Shown: positions 54,316-63,064 of the stretch, in pieces
Layout of the letters: every line of letters begins with the position of its first letter
Position numbering within the stretch: the stretch's first letter is position 1
Assembly (NCBI GenBank): GCA_900188465.1
Contig: FZPE01000001.1
Span: forward strand, 620,001-684,000
Reading direction: 5' to 3'
From: Micrococcales bacterium KH10
GTDB lineage: Bacteria > Actinomycetota > Actinomycetes > Actinomycetales > Cellulomonadaceae
Length of the DNA stretch: 64,000 nucleotides
Translations under genes and position numbers: made by a program
The notes under the pieces: generated by a model
Databases searched by the model: none
Told to the model about the DNA's origin: nothing
The model's input: only the letters and a program-made list of their open reading frames with translations

Positions 54316-55424
54316 TCGGAGCCGCTTGCCGCTAAACGCGCCTCTTCATCGGCGGCGATGGCGGATTCCACGACCGGGCCAAGGGCTCCGTCCAGGACCG
54401 CATCGAGGTTGTAGGACTTGTACCCGGTGCGGTGATCCGCAATGCGGTTCTCTGGGAAGTTATAGGTGCGGATCCGTTCGGAACGGTCGACGGTGCGCAC
54501 CTGGGAGCGCCGTAGATCGTTGGCTTCCGCGGCCGCGGCCTCCTGCTGCGCGGCAAGCAGCCTCGCCCGCAGCACGCGCATGGCTTGTTCCCGGTTCTGC
54601 AGTTGTGATTTCTCGTTTTGCATCGCGACGACGATTCCGGTGGGAATGTGCGTGATACGCACCGCTGAATCGGTGGTGTTCACCGACTGTCCACCTGGAC
54701 CAGAGGACCGGTAGACGTCAATGCGCAGGTCATTGGGGTCGATTTCGACGTCGGTCACGTCTTCGGCTTCCGGGAAGACGAGCACACCCGCAGCCGAGGT
54801 GTGAATACGTCCCTGGGATTCAGTGACCGGAACGCGCTGGACCCGGTGAACTCCGCCCTCATATTTCAGGTGTGCCCACACACCGTCCTGCGGCTCGACT
54901 TGGCCACGCGCCTTGATCGCGATGGAGACGTCCTTGTAGCCGCCCAAGTCGGATTCGGTCTGCGAGATGACCTCGGTGCGCCAGCCCTTGGATTCGGCGT
55001 AGCGCAGGTACATGCGAAGCAGGTCACCGGCGAAGAGTGCGGATTCCTCGCCGCCTTCACCGGCTTTGATCTCCATGATGACGTCCCGAGCATCAGACGG
55101 GTCGCGCGGGATCAGGACTGCACGCAACCGCTGGGCGGCCTCGTCCACCTCAGTGAGCAAACCGGGGATCTCAGCGGCGATGCCCTCGTCGATCTCACCC
55201 AGTTCTTGGGCTGCCTCAAGGTCGTCGGCGGCGGACCGCCAAGTCTGATAGACCCGGACCACAGCGCCGAGTTCAGCGTAACGCCGCCCCAGGCTGCGTG
55301 CCCGGGCCTGATCAGCATGGACCCCGGGATCTGCGAGGTCCGCCTCAATCTGGCGGTACTCGTCCAATAACGGCAGGACCGAGGCGAACTGTTGTGAGGT
55401 TGATCCGGGTTCTGACGACGACAT
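54312..55424 (-). CDS. prfA: Peptide chain release factor 1
   Basis: 370 residues. It recognises UAA and UAG. The codon-recognition motif is PVT in [18 protein letters not shown], and the catalytic GGQ is in [18 protein letters not shown]. The Gln is the PrmC methylation target. It is separated from rpmE by a terminator hairpin, so it must have its own promoter in 55425-55477. Confidence 0.97.
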   Translation of the reverse strand: MSSSEPGSTSQQFASVLPLLDEYRQIEADLADPGVHADQARARSLGRRYAELGAVVRVYQTWRSAADDLEAAQELGEIDEGIAAEIPGLLTEVDEAAQRLRAVLIPRDPSDARDVIMEIKAGEGGEESALFAGDLLRMYLRYAESKGWRTEVISQTESDLGGYKDVSIAIKARGQVEPQDGVWAHLKYEGGVHRVQRVPVTESQGRIHTSAAGVLVFPEAEDVTDVEIDPNDLRIDVYRSSGPGGQSVNTTDSAVRITHIPTGIVVAMQNEKSQLQNREQAMRVLRARLLAAQQEAAAAEANDLRRSQVRTVDRSERIRTYNFPENRIADHRTGYKSYNLDAVLDGALGPVVESAIAADEEARLAASGSE

Positions 55425-55477
55425 CGGGTTTCCTTGGGATGGTGTGGCGGTTGGGAGTAACTGTCAGCACATGACAC

Positions 55478-55538
55478 AGCGCCGGTGGCTTCCATCCCGA
55501 CCTCCGCAAAGCGGGGAATGAGTGGAGCCACCGGCGCT
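55478..55538 (-). terminator. Terminator hairpin after rpmE
   Basis: AGCGCCGGTGGCT (55478-55490) pairs perfectly over 13 bp with AGCCACCGGCGCT (55526-55538). It starts 11 nt past the rpmE stop. No T-run. Confidence 0.6.
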
Positions 55539-55548
55539 GAATGTGAAG

Positions 55549-55761
55549 CTACTTGTCCTTCTTGCCGTAGCGCGCCTGGAATCGAGCCACGCGACCACCG
55601 GTGTCGAGGATCTTCTGCTTGCCCGTGTAGAACGGGTGGCACGCGTTGCACACGTCGGCGCTGATCTCGCCTGACGTCTCGGTGCTGCGCGTTACGAATG
55701 TGTTCCCGCAGGTGCACGTGACCGTGGTGACCACGTACTCAGGGTGAATGCCAGCCTTCAT
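55549..55761 (-). CDS. rpmE: 50S ribosomal protein L31, zinc-binding (type A) form
   Basis: 70 residues. The metal cysteines are at CTCGNTF and [10 protein letters not shown], so this is the Zn-containing C+ form. It starts at the ATG at 55761 with GGAGAG upstream; the longer reading frame to 55827 is not coding. Confidence 0.96.
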   Translation of the reverse strand: MKAGIHPEYVVTTVTCTCGNTFVTRSTETSGEISADVCNACHPFYTGKQKILDTGGRVARFQARYGKKDK

Positions 55762-55883
55762 GGAAGCTACTCTCCTTGATAGATGCCGCTGGGTCGCCTG
55801 GAAGATTACCGAGGCGTGAACCAGCAAACCAACAGATTATTTTCCACGATTGGGCCGTCAAAGTCAATGCGTTACTCCTGGCC

Positions 55884-55902
55884 GGTCGAGCCTGTCGAGA
55901 CC
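55884..55902. repeat. REP-like element, copy 1
   Basis: On the minus strand GGTCTCGACAGGCTCGACC. It is 16 of 19 identical to the copy at 58625-58643. It lies between rpmE and the RCC1-repeat gene; repeats of this kind are common between actinobacterial genes. Confidence 0.55.
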
Positions 55903-55932
55903 CACCCGCGCTTACGCAGATTTCGCTTGCCG

Positions 55933-58428
55933 CTACGCGACCCGGAGGACTCGGAGGGTGACTTTCTTCTTGGCCTTGGACTTCTTGACCGTCTTCGATC
56001 CCTTGTAGTTGGCCGTCACCTTGTATTTGCCAGCCTTGAACTTAGGCAGTTTGACCGTGATCTTGCCCTTGTTCTTCGCCTTGAGCGTGGCGGTGACCTT
56101 CTTCTTGCCAACCTTGACCACAACCTTGCCCGTAGGACGAGCAACCCCCTTAGCCTTCACCGTCACCCGAGCCTTGGCCCGCACACCCGCACGAACCTTC
56201 TTCTTCACGAGTTTGACCTTGACGGACGAGTTCGCCTTCGCCGCCTTCACCTGAGGAACCGGCCTCGGCACCACCGGCGCCTGCCCATCCGGGCCAGGGG
56301 CAACAGGTCCAGGATCAACCGGTGCCGCTGAAATCGTCATGGCAAATTGACGCGACACTGTGCCTTCACTGTTCGTCGCGGTAACAGTGAAAACGTAGGT
56401 ACCCGCAGCGGCCGGCGTCCCAGATAGAAGCCCTGTGGTGGAAAGCGTGATACCTGGCGGTAGTTGACCTGAGGTGACAACTAGGCCCGGGAATGGGACA
56501 CCGCCGACAGGGAGTCGCGCAGCATAAGGCTGGCCGATGACACCAGACCGCAAGGTCGCTTGCTCAAGCGTTGGAGTTGATGGCTCATCCGCAACGATCG
56601 CCAGAGTGTGATGCTCGCCAGCCGTCACGGCCGTCACTGTTTTGTCGTTCAGCGAAGCCGGGATATTAAGTTGACCGAACGTACTATCACCCCAAGCAGT
56701 TAACTTTCCATCTTCTGTCAGAGCAATGACATGGAACAGAGCCGCTGTGATCGCGGTGACAGTCTTCCCTAGCAAGGAAGTTGGGATTCTGCTTTGGGTG
56801 TTTCCGTAGTCACCCCAACCAACGACTTCACCACCTTCCGTCAGCGCATACGAGTCAGTAGAACCCGCCGCAATCCCCACCACATTCTTGCTATCCAGCG
56901 ATTCAGGCACATCTGTCTGGCCGCGACCGTTATATCCCCAAGCAACCACGTCTCCTTCGCTCGTCAACGCCAAGGAATGACTCTCTCCGGCGGAAATAGC
57001 AATGACAGTCTTGTCACTCAAAGATGTTGGCACGTCGAAGATCCCATAGAGGTCTGAGAATCCGTCACAAGCAATTGCGGTATTACCGGAACAGACAAAG
57101 ACTCGTCCTTCTTCGGTTAATGCAAGCAAATGTTCCCGGCCTGCGGCTATCGCCGTGACGGTTTGATCGTCGAGTGCAGACGGGACGTACGCCGGATTCG
57201 ACCCCCATGCGATGATCTTGCCCTCGTCGGTTAATGCGAGCGAGTAGTTCAAACTCGCATCAATCGCGATGACGCGTTGTCCTGCTAGCGCTGTAGGGAT
57301 GTCGAGTTGCTCGTTCTTGTTGTCACCCCAAGCGATGACAGTCCCTTCAGCCGTTAGTGCAAGTGAGTGCGAGGATCCGGAGGCAACAGCGGTGACCGTC
57401 TTATCGATCAATGTGTCTGGCAAAGCAACGTGTTCTGCTCCAGCCGCACCCCATGTCGTCACCTTTCCTTCATCGGTTAAAGCGATAGCTCGATAGCCCA
57501 TCGCAGAAATCTCTGTGATGTTTTGTCCAGTGAACGATTCTGGAGCCGCGCCCGACCCCCATGTCACTAGTTGTCCGTCACTCGTCAATGCCCAAGAAGA
57601 CCAATCACCTGCAGCGATGGCGGTCACTGTCTTACCATGAAGCACCGTGGGGATGCTGGCCTGACCTTGGTCATTACCGCCCCAAGCGATAACGGTTCCT
57701 TCACTCGTCAGCGCGAGCGAGTGTTCCTGACCGGCGGCAATCGCGGTCACGATCTTCCCGCTCAGCGAAGTGGGTATTGTTGCCTGGCCAGCCCAGTCGC
57801 TTCCCCAGCCTGTCACCGCACCATCGCTGGTTAGCGCCAACTGGTGCCGATAGCCAGCAGCAATTGCGGTCACCGTCTTGCCATCCAAAGATGCGGGAAT
57901 CTCAGACTGTTCATTTTCCGTGGCACCCCAGGCAGTGATTTGACCATCATCTGTCAGCGCCAAAGTTTGGAGCCATCCACCCGCAACCGCTGTGACATTT
58001 TTGCCACTCAAAGATACGGGGACAGATCCTTGATCGTCATCGGCTCCCCAAACTGTCAGTTCCCCATCGCTGGTCAGCGCGTAGGAGTGTCGGGCTCCGG
58101 CACTGATCCCAGTGACCGTTTTACTCGACAGCGAAACAGGTACGTCGGTTTGACCGTACTGGCTACTTCCCCACGCCTTGACACGTCCTTGCGCATCAAG
58201 CCCTAAGAAATGCGAATATCCTGCGGCAACCGCGGAAAATGTTCCATTGCTCACCTCTTCAGGTGTCTCACCGAAGGCAACGACCCGCCCGCCACTTCCA
58301 GGTGGTGCGATGCCAGCGTCGGCAATGACTGGTACCGCGGCAACGACCGAACCAAGCAGCATCGCGACTGTACTGACGAGGGCAGTAACCGACCGCCTGC
58401 TTCTTGCCTTGGAATAGGTGTGGTCCAT
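55933..58428 (-). CDS. Secreted RCC1-repeat protein with Ig-like and Lys-rich C-terminal modules
   Basis: 831 residues. Signal peptide (VTALVSTVAMLLGSVVAAVP). Residues about 45-650 hold about a dozen RCC1-type repeats of 45-50 residues built on VTAIAAG..HSLALTSEG.V.AWG, forming one or two beta-propellers. A putative-Ig domain follows (LPVGGVPFPGLVVTSGQLPP; the GTYVFTVTATNSEG strand), then a Pro-rich linker and a Lys-rich beta module ending in VLRVA. RCC1 propellers bind proteins or carbohydrates. In bacteria they are usually secreted and uncharacterised. No LPXTG or membrane anchor is present. Confidence 0.85.
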   Translation of the reverse strand: MDHTYSKARSRRSVTALVSTVAMLLGSVVAAVPVIADAGIAPPGSGGRVVAFGETPEEVSNGTFSAVAAGYSHFLGLDAQGRVKAWGSSQYGQTDVPVSLSSKTVTGISAGARHSYALTSDGELTVWGADDDQGSVPVSLSGKNVTAVAGGWLQTLALTDDGQITAWGATENEQSEIPASLDGKTVTAIAAGYRHQLALTSDGAVTGWGSDWAGQATIPTSLSGKIVTAIAAGQEHSLALTSEGTVIAWGGNDQGQASIPTVLHGKTVTAIAAGDWSSWALTSDGQLVTWGSGAAPESFTGQNITEISAMGYRAIALTDEGKVTTWGAAGAEHVALPDTLIDKTVTAVASGSSHSLALTAEGTVIAWGDNKNEQLDIPTALAGQRVIAIDASLNYSLALTDEGKIIAWGSNPAYVPSALDDQTVTAIAAGREHLLALTEEGRVFVCSGNTAIACDGFSDLYGIFDVPTSLSDKTVIAISAGESHSLALTSEGDVVAWGYNGRGQTDVPESLDSKNVVGIAAGSTDSYALTEGGEVVGWGDYGNTQSRIPTSLLGKTVTAITAALFHVIALTEDGKLTAWGDSTFGQLNIPASLNDKTVTAVTAGEHHTLAIVADEPSTPTLEQATLRSGVIGQPYAARLPVGGVPFPGLVVTSGQLPPGITLSTTGLLSGTPAAAGTYVFTVTATNSEGTVSRQFAMTISAAPVDPGPVAPGPDGQAPVVPRPVPQVKAAKANSSVKVKLVKKKVRAGVRAKARVTVKAKGVARPTGKVVVKVGKKKVTATLKAKNKGKITVKLPKFKAGKYKVTANYKGSKTVKKSKAKKKVTLRVLRVA

Positions 58429-58621
58429 AAGAAAGGTTCCTCATAACTTTGGTGTGACAAAGCGACACATCTGACTAGGTACCTCGGGGACCTCGTGCTG
58501 CGGATAGAAAACACTAGACAAGTCAGACCCCGGGCATACCTCGACATCATAAACGCTACTTGTACGTTGCGTCTAGGGTCTTAGGTAGAACGTTTCGGAA
58601 GTTGGTCTCGGCCCAGTCGTG

Positions 58622-58646
58622 GTTGGTTTTGACAGGCTCAACCAAC
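58622..58646. repeat. REP-like element, copy 2, forming a hairpin
   Basis: GTTGGTT (58622-58628) pairs with AACCAAC (58640-58646) around TTGACAGGCTC. The inner 19 bases match copy 1 at 55884-55902 in 16 positions. Confidence 0.55.
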
Positions 58647-58672
58647 GAAGAGTCAGGATGCGCTACGGCGTT

Positions 58673-58736
58673 GGTTGCCCTATGTGCAAAGTCGTTGTGC
58701 GATATATATCTCTACGACTTTGCACATAGGGCAACC
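58673..58736. repeat. Perfect 23-bp inverted repeat with AT-rich loop
   Basis: Arms at 58673-58695 and 58714-58736 are perfectly complementary, starting GGTTGCCCTATG; the 18-nt loop includes ATATATAT. No T-run follows on either side. It could be a minimal transposon remnant, a cruciform-forming element or a very stable RNA hairpin upstream of the glycosyltransferase gene. Confidence 0.8.
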
Positions 58737-58789
58737 TTCGCAACGAGATGCCACAGTGGGCTCAACCAGCAAAGGCTAGGATCGTGAGC

Positions 58790-59929
58790 ATGCCTCGCAC
58801 CCTCATGGTCACGAATGACTTCCCTACCCGCCAAGGCGGCATTGAGACATTCGCTGAGGAACTCGCCAAACGCTTCGACCCGGACCAGATCGTGGTTTAT
58901 ACCGCTTCTATGCCGGGCGACGCCGCATACGATGCGAAGGCAGCCTTTCCGATTGTGCGCGACCGCGCCGGAATGCTACTACCCACGCCACGCGTGCGCC
59001 GCGAAGTGATCAAGACTATGCAGCGATACGACTGTGACCGCGTGCTATTTGGCGCGGCTGCGCCGCTGAGCCTGCTCTCGCCCGCACTACGTAAGGTTGG
59101 CGCGCAGCGCATTGTTGCTATTACCCACGGACATGAGGCGTGGTGGGCCCGGGTGCCGATCACAAAGCAGTTGTTACGCCGTATGGGTAAGAACGTTGAT
59201 GCGCTGACCTATATCTCCACGTGGTGCCGCGACGAGATCGCACGCGCACTAACCCCCGCGGGTAAAGCGCGCCAACTCCGGCTCGCACCTGGTGTCGATC
59301 CGACCAGATTTGTGCCCGGTCAAGGCGGCGCTGCGGCGCGCCAGCAACTCGGGCTCCGCGATGACTCACCAATGGTGCTGGTCACCGGGCGACTGGTACC
59401 TCGGAAGGGGCAAGACACCTTGATCCAGGCGTGGCCGCAGGTTCAGCAGACGCACCCTGACGCACGACTCGTCATCGTCGGTAAAGGGCCTTATGAAGAT
59501 AAGCTGCGCGCACTTGCCACCAAGTCGGGCGTACAGGATTCGGTGATCTTTGCCGGTTCTGTACCGTGGTCGGATCTACCGGGCTACTTCGACGCCTGCA
59601 ATGTGTTCGCGATGCCATCGCGCACCCTGCGGCGCGGCCTCGAAGTCGAAGGCCTCGGCATTGTCTACTTAGAGGCCGGCGCTTGCGCCAAACCCGTTAT
59701 TGTCGGAAATTCGGGCGGCGCCCCCGATGCCGTTGTCGATGGTGAAACCGGCTATCTAGTCGACCCGCTCAACCCCTCTGACGTCGCTCAACGCATCAAC
59801 GAACTGCTCGCCGATCCTGCGCTGGCGCGCCAACTGGGGCACAACGGCCGCGAGCGAGTTTTGCAATCGTGGACCTGGGATCAAATTGCCACGACCTGTA
59901 TGGAATATCTAGGCCTCAAGTCGGCGTAA
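58790..59929 (+). CDS. pimB: GT4-family glycosyltransferase (PimB-like phosphatidylinositol mannoside mannosyltransferase)
   Basis: About 379 residues. Starts RTLMVTNDFPTRQGGIETF, the GPGGI-type loop of GT4 enzymes in the form typical of PimB. The donor domain has VLVTGRLVPRKGQDTLIQAW and the GDP-sugar motif EVEGLGIVYLEAGACAKPVI with E-x7-E. The PimB enzyme adds the second mannose to phosphatidylinositol mannosides at the cytoplasmic face. A GTG two codons upstream (58784) is also possible. Related GT4 enzymes use other lipids, so the exact acceptor is inferred. Confidence 0.78.
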   Translation: MPRTLMVTNDFPTRQGGIETFAEELAKRFDPDQIVVYTASMPGDAAYDAKAAFPIVRDRAGMLLPTPRVRREVIKTMQRYDCDRVLFGAAAPLSLLSPALRKVGAQRIVAITHGHEAWWARVPITKQLLRRMGKNVDALTYISTWCRDEIARALTPAGKARQLRLAPGVDPTRFVPGQGGAAARQQLGLRDDSPMVLVTGRLVPRKGQDTLIQAWPQVQQTHPDARLVIVGKGPYEDKLRALATKSGVQDSVIFAGSVPWSDLPGYFDACNVFAMPSRTLRRGLEVEGLGIVYLEAGACAKPVIVGNSGGAPDAVVDGETGYLVDPLNPSDVAQRINELLADPALARQLGHNGRERVLQSWTWDQIATTCMEYLGLKSA

Positions 59930-59987
59930 TATACGAGGGAACACTCGGCCCGATCGAGCCGAGGTCACGACGTCAGGAAGAAGACTC

Positions 59988-60572
59988 ATGACAGAAACCC
60001 CCGTGCGCCGTAAGTTGGTTTGGCGCTATATCCTGCTCGTCGTTCCCATTGTGGCACTGTTCCCTGTCGTGACAGTTTTCGTGCTGATAGTGGGACTGGG
60101 CTCGATGGCCAGTACCGTGCAGAATCCTGACCATTGGGTCGCCGCGACTGCGACGGTCACGTCGGTTGGTCCGGGCCAGATCACGAACTCCGAGGAGATC
60201 GCTCAGGCCAAAGAGGACGCTCAACTCAAAGGGTTATCTGAGACAGAGGCCTACATACCGGAACCGGTTATCAGCGACTGCACGATCAACCTCACATTCG
60301 TGACGGAGCAAGGCACCACCGTCGATGCCAGCTCAGGTGATTTGATCTTGTCGTGTGAGGCCGCTGACGGGGACACAATCGACATCGAATACGACCCGAA
60401 CAATCCCACTCACCTGTCGTATCCGTCCGGCATGGAATATTGGACCAATTTTGCGGTGTGGCTCGTCGTCCTTACTGGCGTACTCGTGGCCACTGCGATC
60501 ACCGGACTCGTGCTCGTAATCCGCGGACACCTGCACAACCGTCGCGTTCGTCTCGAGGCGGAGACGGCGTAA
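59988..60572 (+). CDS. DUF3592-like membrane protein
   Basis: 194 residues. Two membrane helices (about 10-38, YILLVVPIVALFPVVTVFVL; about 152-175, FAVWLVVLTGVLVATAITGL) flank an extracytoplasmic domain with ATATVTSVGPGQITN, CTINLTFVTEQGTTVDASS and TIDIEYDPNNPTHLSYPSG. The ending 'D.I.V.YDP.NP' is the DUF3592 pattern. Function unknown. It may be in one transcript with the glycosyltransferase, 58 bp upstream, and a terminator follows. Confidence 0.72.
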   Translation: MTETPVRRKLVWRYILLVVPIVALFPVVTVFVLIVGLGSMASTVQNPDHWVAATATVTSVGPGQITNSEEIAQAKEDAQLKGLSETEAYIPEPVISDCTINLTFVTEQGTTVDASSGDLILSCEAADGDTIDIEYDPNNPTHLSYPSGMEYWTNFAVWLVVLTGVLVATAITGLVLVIRGHLHNRRVRLEAETA

Positions 60573-60582
60573 AAAGCGAGGA

Positions 60583-60630
60583 AGCGCTCGTCCCTGGAAT
60601 TGGTCCAAGGACGAGCGCTCCCTTATTTTT
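60583..60630. terminator. Bidirectional rho-independent terminator
   Basis: AGCGCTCGTCC (60583-60593) pairs with GGACGAGCGCT (60609-60619). The plus strand continues CCCTTATTTTT, the minus strand TCCTCGCTTTTT, so it can serve both the DUF3592-like gene and rho. Confidence 0.85.
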
Positions 60631-60642
60631 CAGCGCAACTAC

Positions 60643-62652
60643 CTAGACGGTGCGCCCAGCGTTGTCGTCATTTGACGCGCCCGGCGTGGTCTTCTGCACC
60701 TGCAACAAGAACTCAATGTTCGTCTTGGTGTCCTTGAGCTTGCCGAGCAGCAGTTCGATAGCCTGCTGCTGGTCCAGCCCGCCGAACACACGACGCAGTT
60801 TGTAGATGATCTTGAGCTCCTCGGCCGGAAGCAGTACTTCCTCACGGCGCGTACCCGAAGCGTTGACGTCGACAGCGGGGAAGATGCGTTTGTCAGCCAA
60901 CTGACGCGACAGACGCAATTCCATGTTGCCGGTGCCCTTGAATTCTTCGAAAATGACCTCGTCCATCTTCGAACCGGTCTCGACCAAGGCCGAGGCCAAG
61001 ATCGTGAGCGAACCGCCCTCTTCGATGTTGCGAGCAGCACCGAAGAACTTCTTCGGCGGGAACAGCGCCGAAGCGTCCACACCACCGGAGAGGATACGAC
61101 CGGAAGCCGGAGCCGCCAGGTTGTAGGCACGTGACAGACGGGTCAACGAGTCGAGCAGCACCACGACATCCTGGCCGAGTTCCACCAGACGCTTGGCGCG
61201 TTCGATGGCCAATTCAGCGACAATGGTGTGGTCGGATGCCGGACGGTCGAAGGTCGAAGCGATGACCTCACCGTGCACGGTGCGTTCCATGTCAGTGACT
61301 TCTTCAGGACGCTCGTCAACCAGGACCACCATCAGGTGTACTTCTGGGTTGTTGGTGGTGATCGCGTTGGCGATCTGCTGCATGATGATCGTCTTACCGG
61401 CCTTGGGCGGCGCAACGATCAGACCACGCTGGCCCTTGCCGATGGGAGCGACGATGTCGATCACGCGCGGGGTCAAACGGGTCGCCGCAGCATTTTCCAA
61501 CCGCAGCCGCTCTTGCGGATACAGCGGAGTGAGCTTGGCGAAATCGGGCCGTTTGCGGGCCGCATCCGCGGCAGCACCGTTCACCGTGTCGAGGCGAACG
61601 AGTGCATTGAACTTTTGACGGTTGTTGCTCTGCGATTCACCCTCACGCGGCTGGCGGATCGCGCCGGTGATGGCATCGCCACGCCGTAATCCGGCCTTCT
61701 TCACCTGGCCCAATGACAGGTACACATCATTTGGCCCTGGCAGGTAACCGCTGGTGCGCACGAATGCGTAGTTGTCGAGTACGTCGAGGATTCCGGCAAC
61801 GGGGATCAGAACGTCGTCCTCGCCCAACTCGATCTCATCGAAGCTCGCAAGATCGTTCTGTCCGCGGCCACGACCGCGCTTGTTACGATCGCGGTCCCGG
61901 TACCGGTCGCGTCCGCGCCTGCGACGTCCGGACCGGTCATCTTCGAGTTCCACGGTGCTGTTGTCCGAGCGGCGAGAGCCATCGCGTTGCTGGTTCTTGG
62001 AACGATCCCGGTTGTCACCGGAGCGTTCGGCATTGTTACTGCGCTCACGCTGGTCGTTGCCCGATTCGCCGTCACGCGACCGTTGACGCCGGTTGCGGTT
62101 GCCGTCCTGATCGCGCGAGCCACGCTGGCTACCAGCGGCAGGAAGATCTTCGACGACAGACGCCGCACGTTCTGCACGGTTATCCGACGAACGCGAGGAG
62201 CCCTCTTGTCGTCCGCGGTCTCCGCCACGCTTCTTCTCACTCAGCAGATCGTCGAGGATGCCCTCAGTCGCCTTCGACGCCCCCTGTGCGGAGCTGCGTT
62301 CGGCGCGAGCGGGTGCTTCCGCCCCTGCTTCGCTGGTTTCAGCTGAGGACTGCGGTTCGCGGGTGACTCGACGCGACGAACCGGCTTGCCGGGTTGTGCG
62401 TCGTGGCTGGGTGGCTTCACTCGACGTGGCAGGTGCCGCATCGTTCTGGTTGTCTTTGGTCTTATCTGACGCATCCGAGCGGCGGCTCTTGATGACCTCT
62501 ACCAGGTCACCCTTGCGCATCTTGGATGTTCCTTTGATGCCCATCGAGCTGGCAAGCGATTGCAATTCTGCGAGCTTCATCGCGCTCAAGTTCGAACGGC
62601 CACCGTTTCCCGCGCCATCTGTTGCGGCATCGGGCGTAACAGTCTGTGTCAC
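60643..62652 (-). CDS. rho: Transcription termination factor Rho
   Basis: About 669 residues. The N-terminal SAP-like Rho_N helices are at [20 protein letters not shown]. An insert of about 230 residues rich in Arg, Asp, Asn and Ser follows, typical of actinobacterial Rho. The RNA-binding OSB fold has [20 protein letters not shown], and the ATPase has Walker [11 protein letters not shown] and Walker [13 protein letters not shown], with the secondary RNA-binding loop [15 protein letters not shown]. The GTG at 62652 is preceded by AAGGA. Upstream codons to 62787 are likely leader RNA. Confidence 0.96.
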   Translation of the reverse strand: MTQTVTPDAATDGAGNGGRSNLSAMKLAELQSLASSMGIKGTSKMRKGDLVEVIKSRRSDASDKTKDNQNDAAPATSSEATQPRRTTRQAGSSRRVTREPQSSAETSEAGAEAPARAERSSAQGASKATEGILDDLLSEKKRGGDRGRQEGSSRSSDNRAERAASVVEDLPAAGSQRGSRDQDGNRNRRQRSRDGESGNDQRERSNNAERSGDNRDRSKNQQRDGSRRSDNSTVELEDDRSGRRRRGRDRYRDRDRNKRGRGRGQNDLASFDEIELGEDDVLIPVAGILDVLDNYAFVRTSGYLPGPNDVYLSLGQVKKAGLRRGDAITGAIRQPREGESQSNNRQKFNALVRLDTVNGAAADAARKRPDFAKLTPLYPQERLRLENAAATRLTPRVIDIVAPIGKGQRGLIVAPPKAGKTIIMQQIANAITTNNPEVHLMVVLVDERPEEVTDMERTVHGEVIASTFDRPASDHTIVAELAIERAKRLVELGQDVVVLLDSLTRLSRAYNLAAPASGRILSGGVDASALFPPKKFFGAARNIEEGGSLTILASALVETGSKMDEVIFEEFKGTGNMELRLSRQLADKRIFPAVDVNASGTRREEVLLPAEELKIIYKLRRVFGGLDQQQAIELLLGKLKDTKTNIEFLLQVQKTTPGASNDDNAGRTV

Positions 62653-62994
62653 GAAGGATTCCTTCTCATCGTTCAGCGTCCGGAACCTCAGTGGCTCACG
62701 GAACGATTGCTGTGTGCTGACAACGCACACTGAATTGGGGTGTTGCTGCAATATCGAAAAGAGCCGACATTGAGCATTCAATCGCACCTGATGCGGATGG
62801 AGTTCCAGATGGAGGCAATCCGATGAAACTTCGTTATTCGTGCATGTGACTGACGTTCCAAGGCTTCACAGGTGCTGTTGCTTCATCAACCATGAACACG
62901 CCTAATACTTCGGCGCGGGTAGCAACTCTCCAGATACTACCAGCCCTGGTGAAAAAACGCACATAGCTATGTCGATGACACATCGAGCAGTGGT
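62653..62994. other. rho leader and intergenic region
   Basis: No gene found. On the minus strand this holds the rho promoter and leader. A 12-bp perfect palindrome ACATAGCTATGT is at 62961-62972, followed by TCGATG-ACA-CATCGA; their role is unknown. Confidence 0.4.
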
Positions 62995-63057
62995 CTCGGC
63001 CAACGACGGCTGCGGCACTTCTCGTGTTCCGGTAACTCCTTGAGGTCGTTGGCCGAG
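62995..63057 (-). terminator. Hairpin after the surface-protein gene
   Basis: CTCGGCCAACGAC (62995-63007) pairs perfectly over 13 bp with GTCGTTGGCCGAG (63045-63057), with a 37-nt loop. It begins 8 nt past the stop at 63065. Confidence 0.55.
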
Positions 63058-63064
63058 CAACGGA

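Larger units (their letters stand above)
58429..58783. other. Intergenic region with repeats
   Basis: No gene found. It contains the RCC1 gene's promoter area, the second REP-like copy and a 23-bp inverted repeat, described separately. Confidence 0.5.

Noticed and set aside
55933-58428. Repeated sequence considered as CRISPR or tandem DNA repeat
   Set aside because: The repeat lies in one continuous reading frame with RCC1 protein periodicity, and the units vary at synonymous and variable sites.
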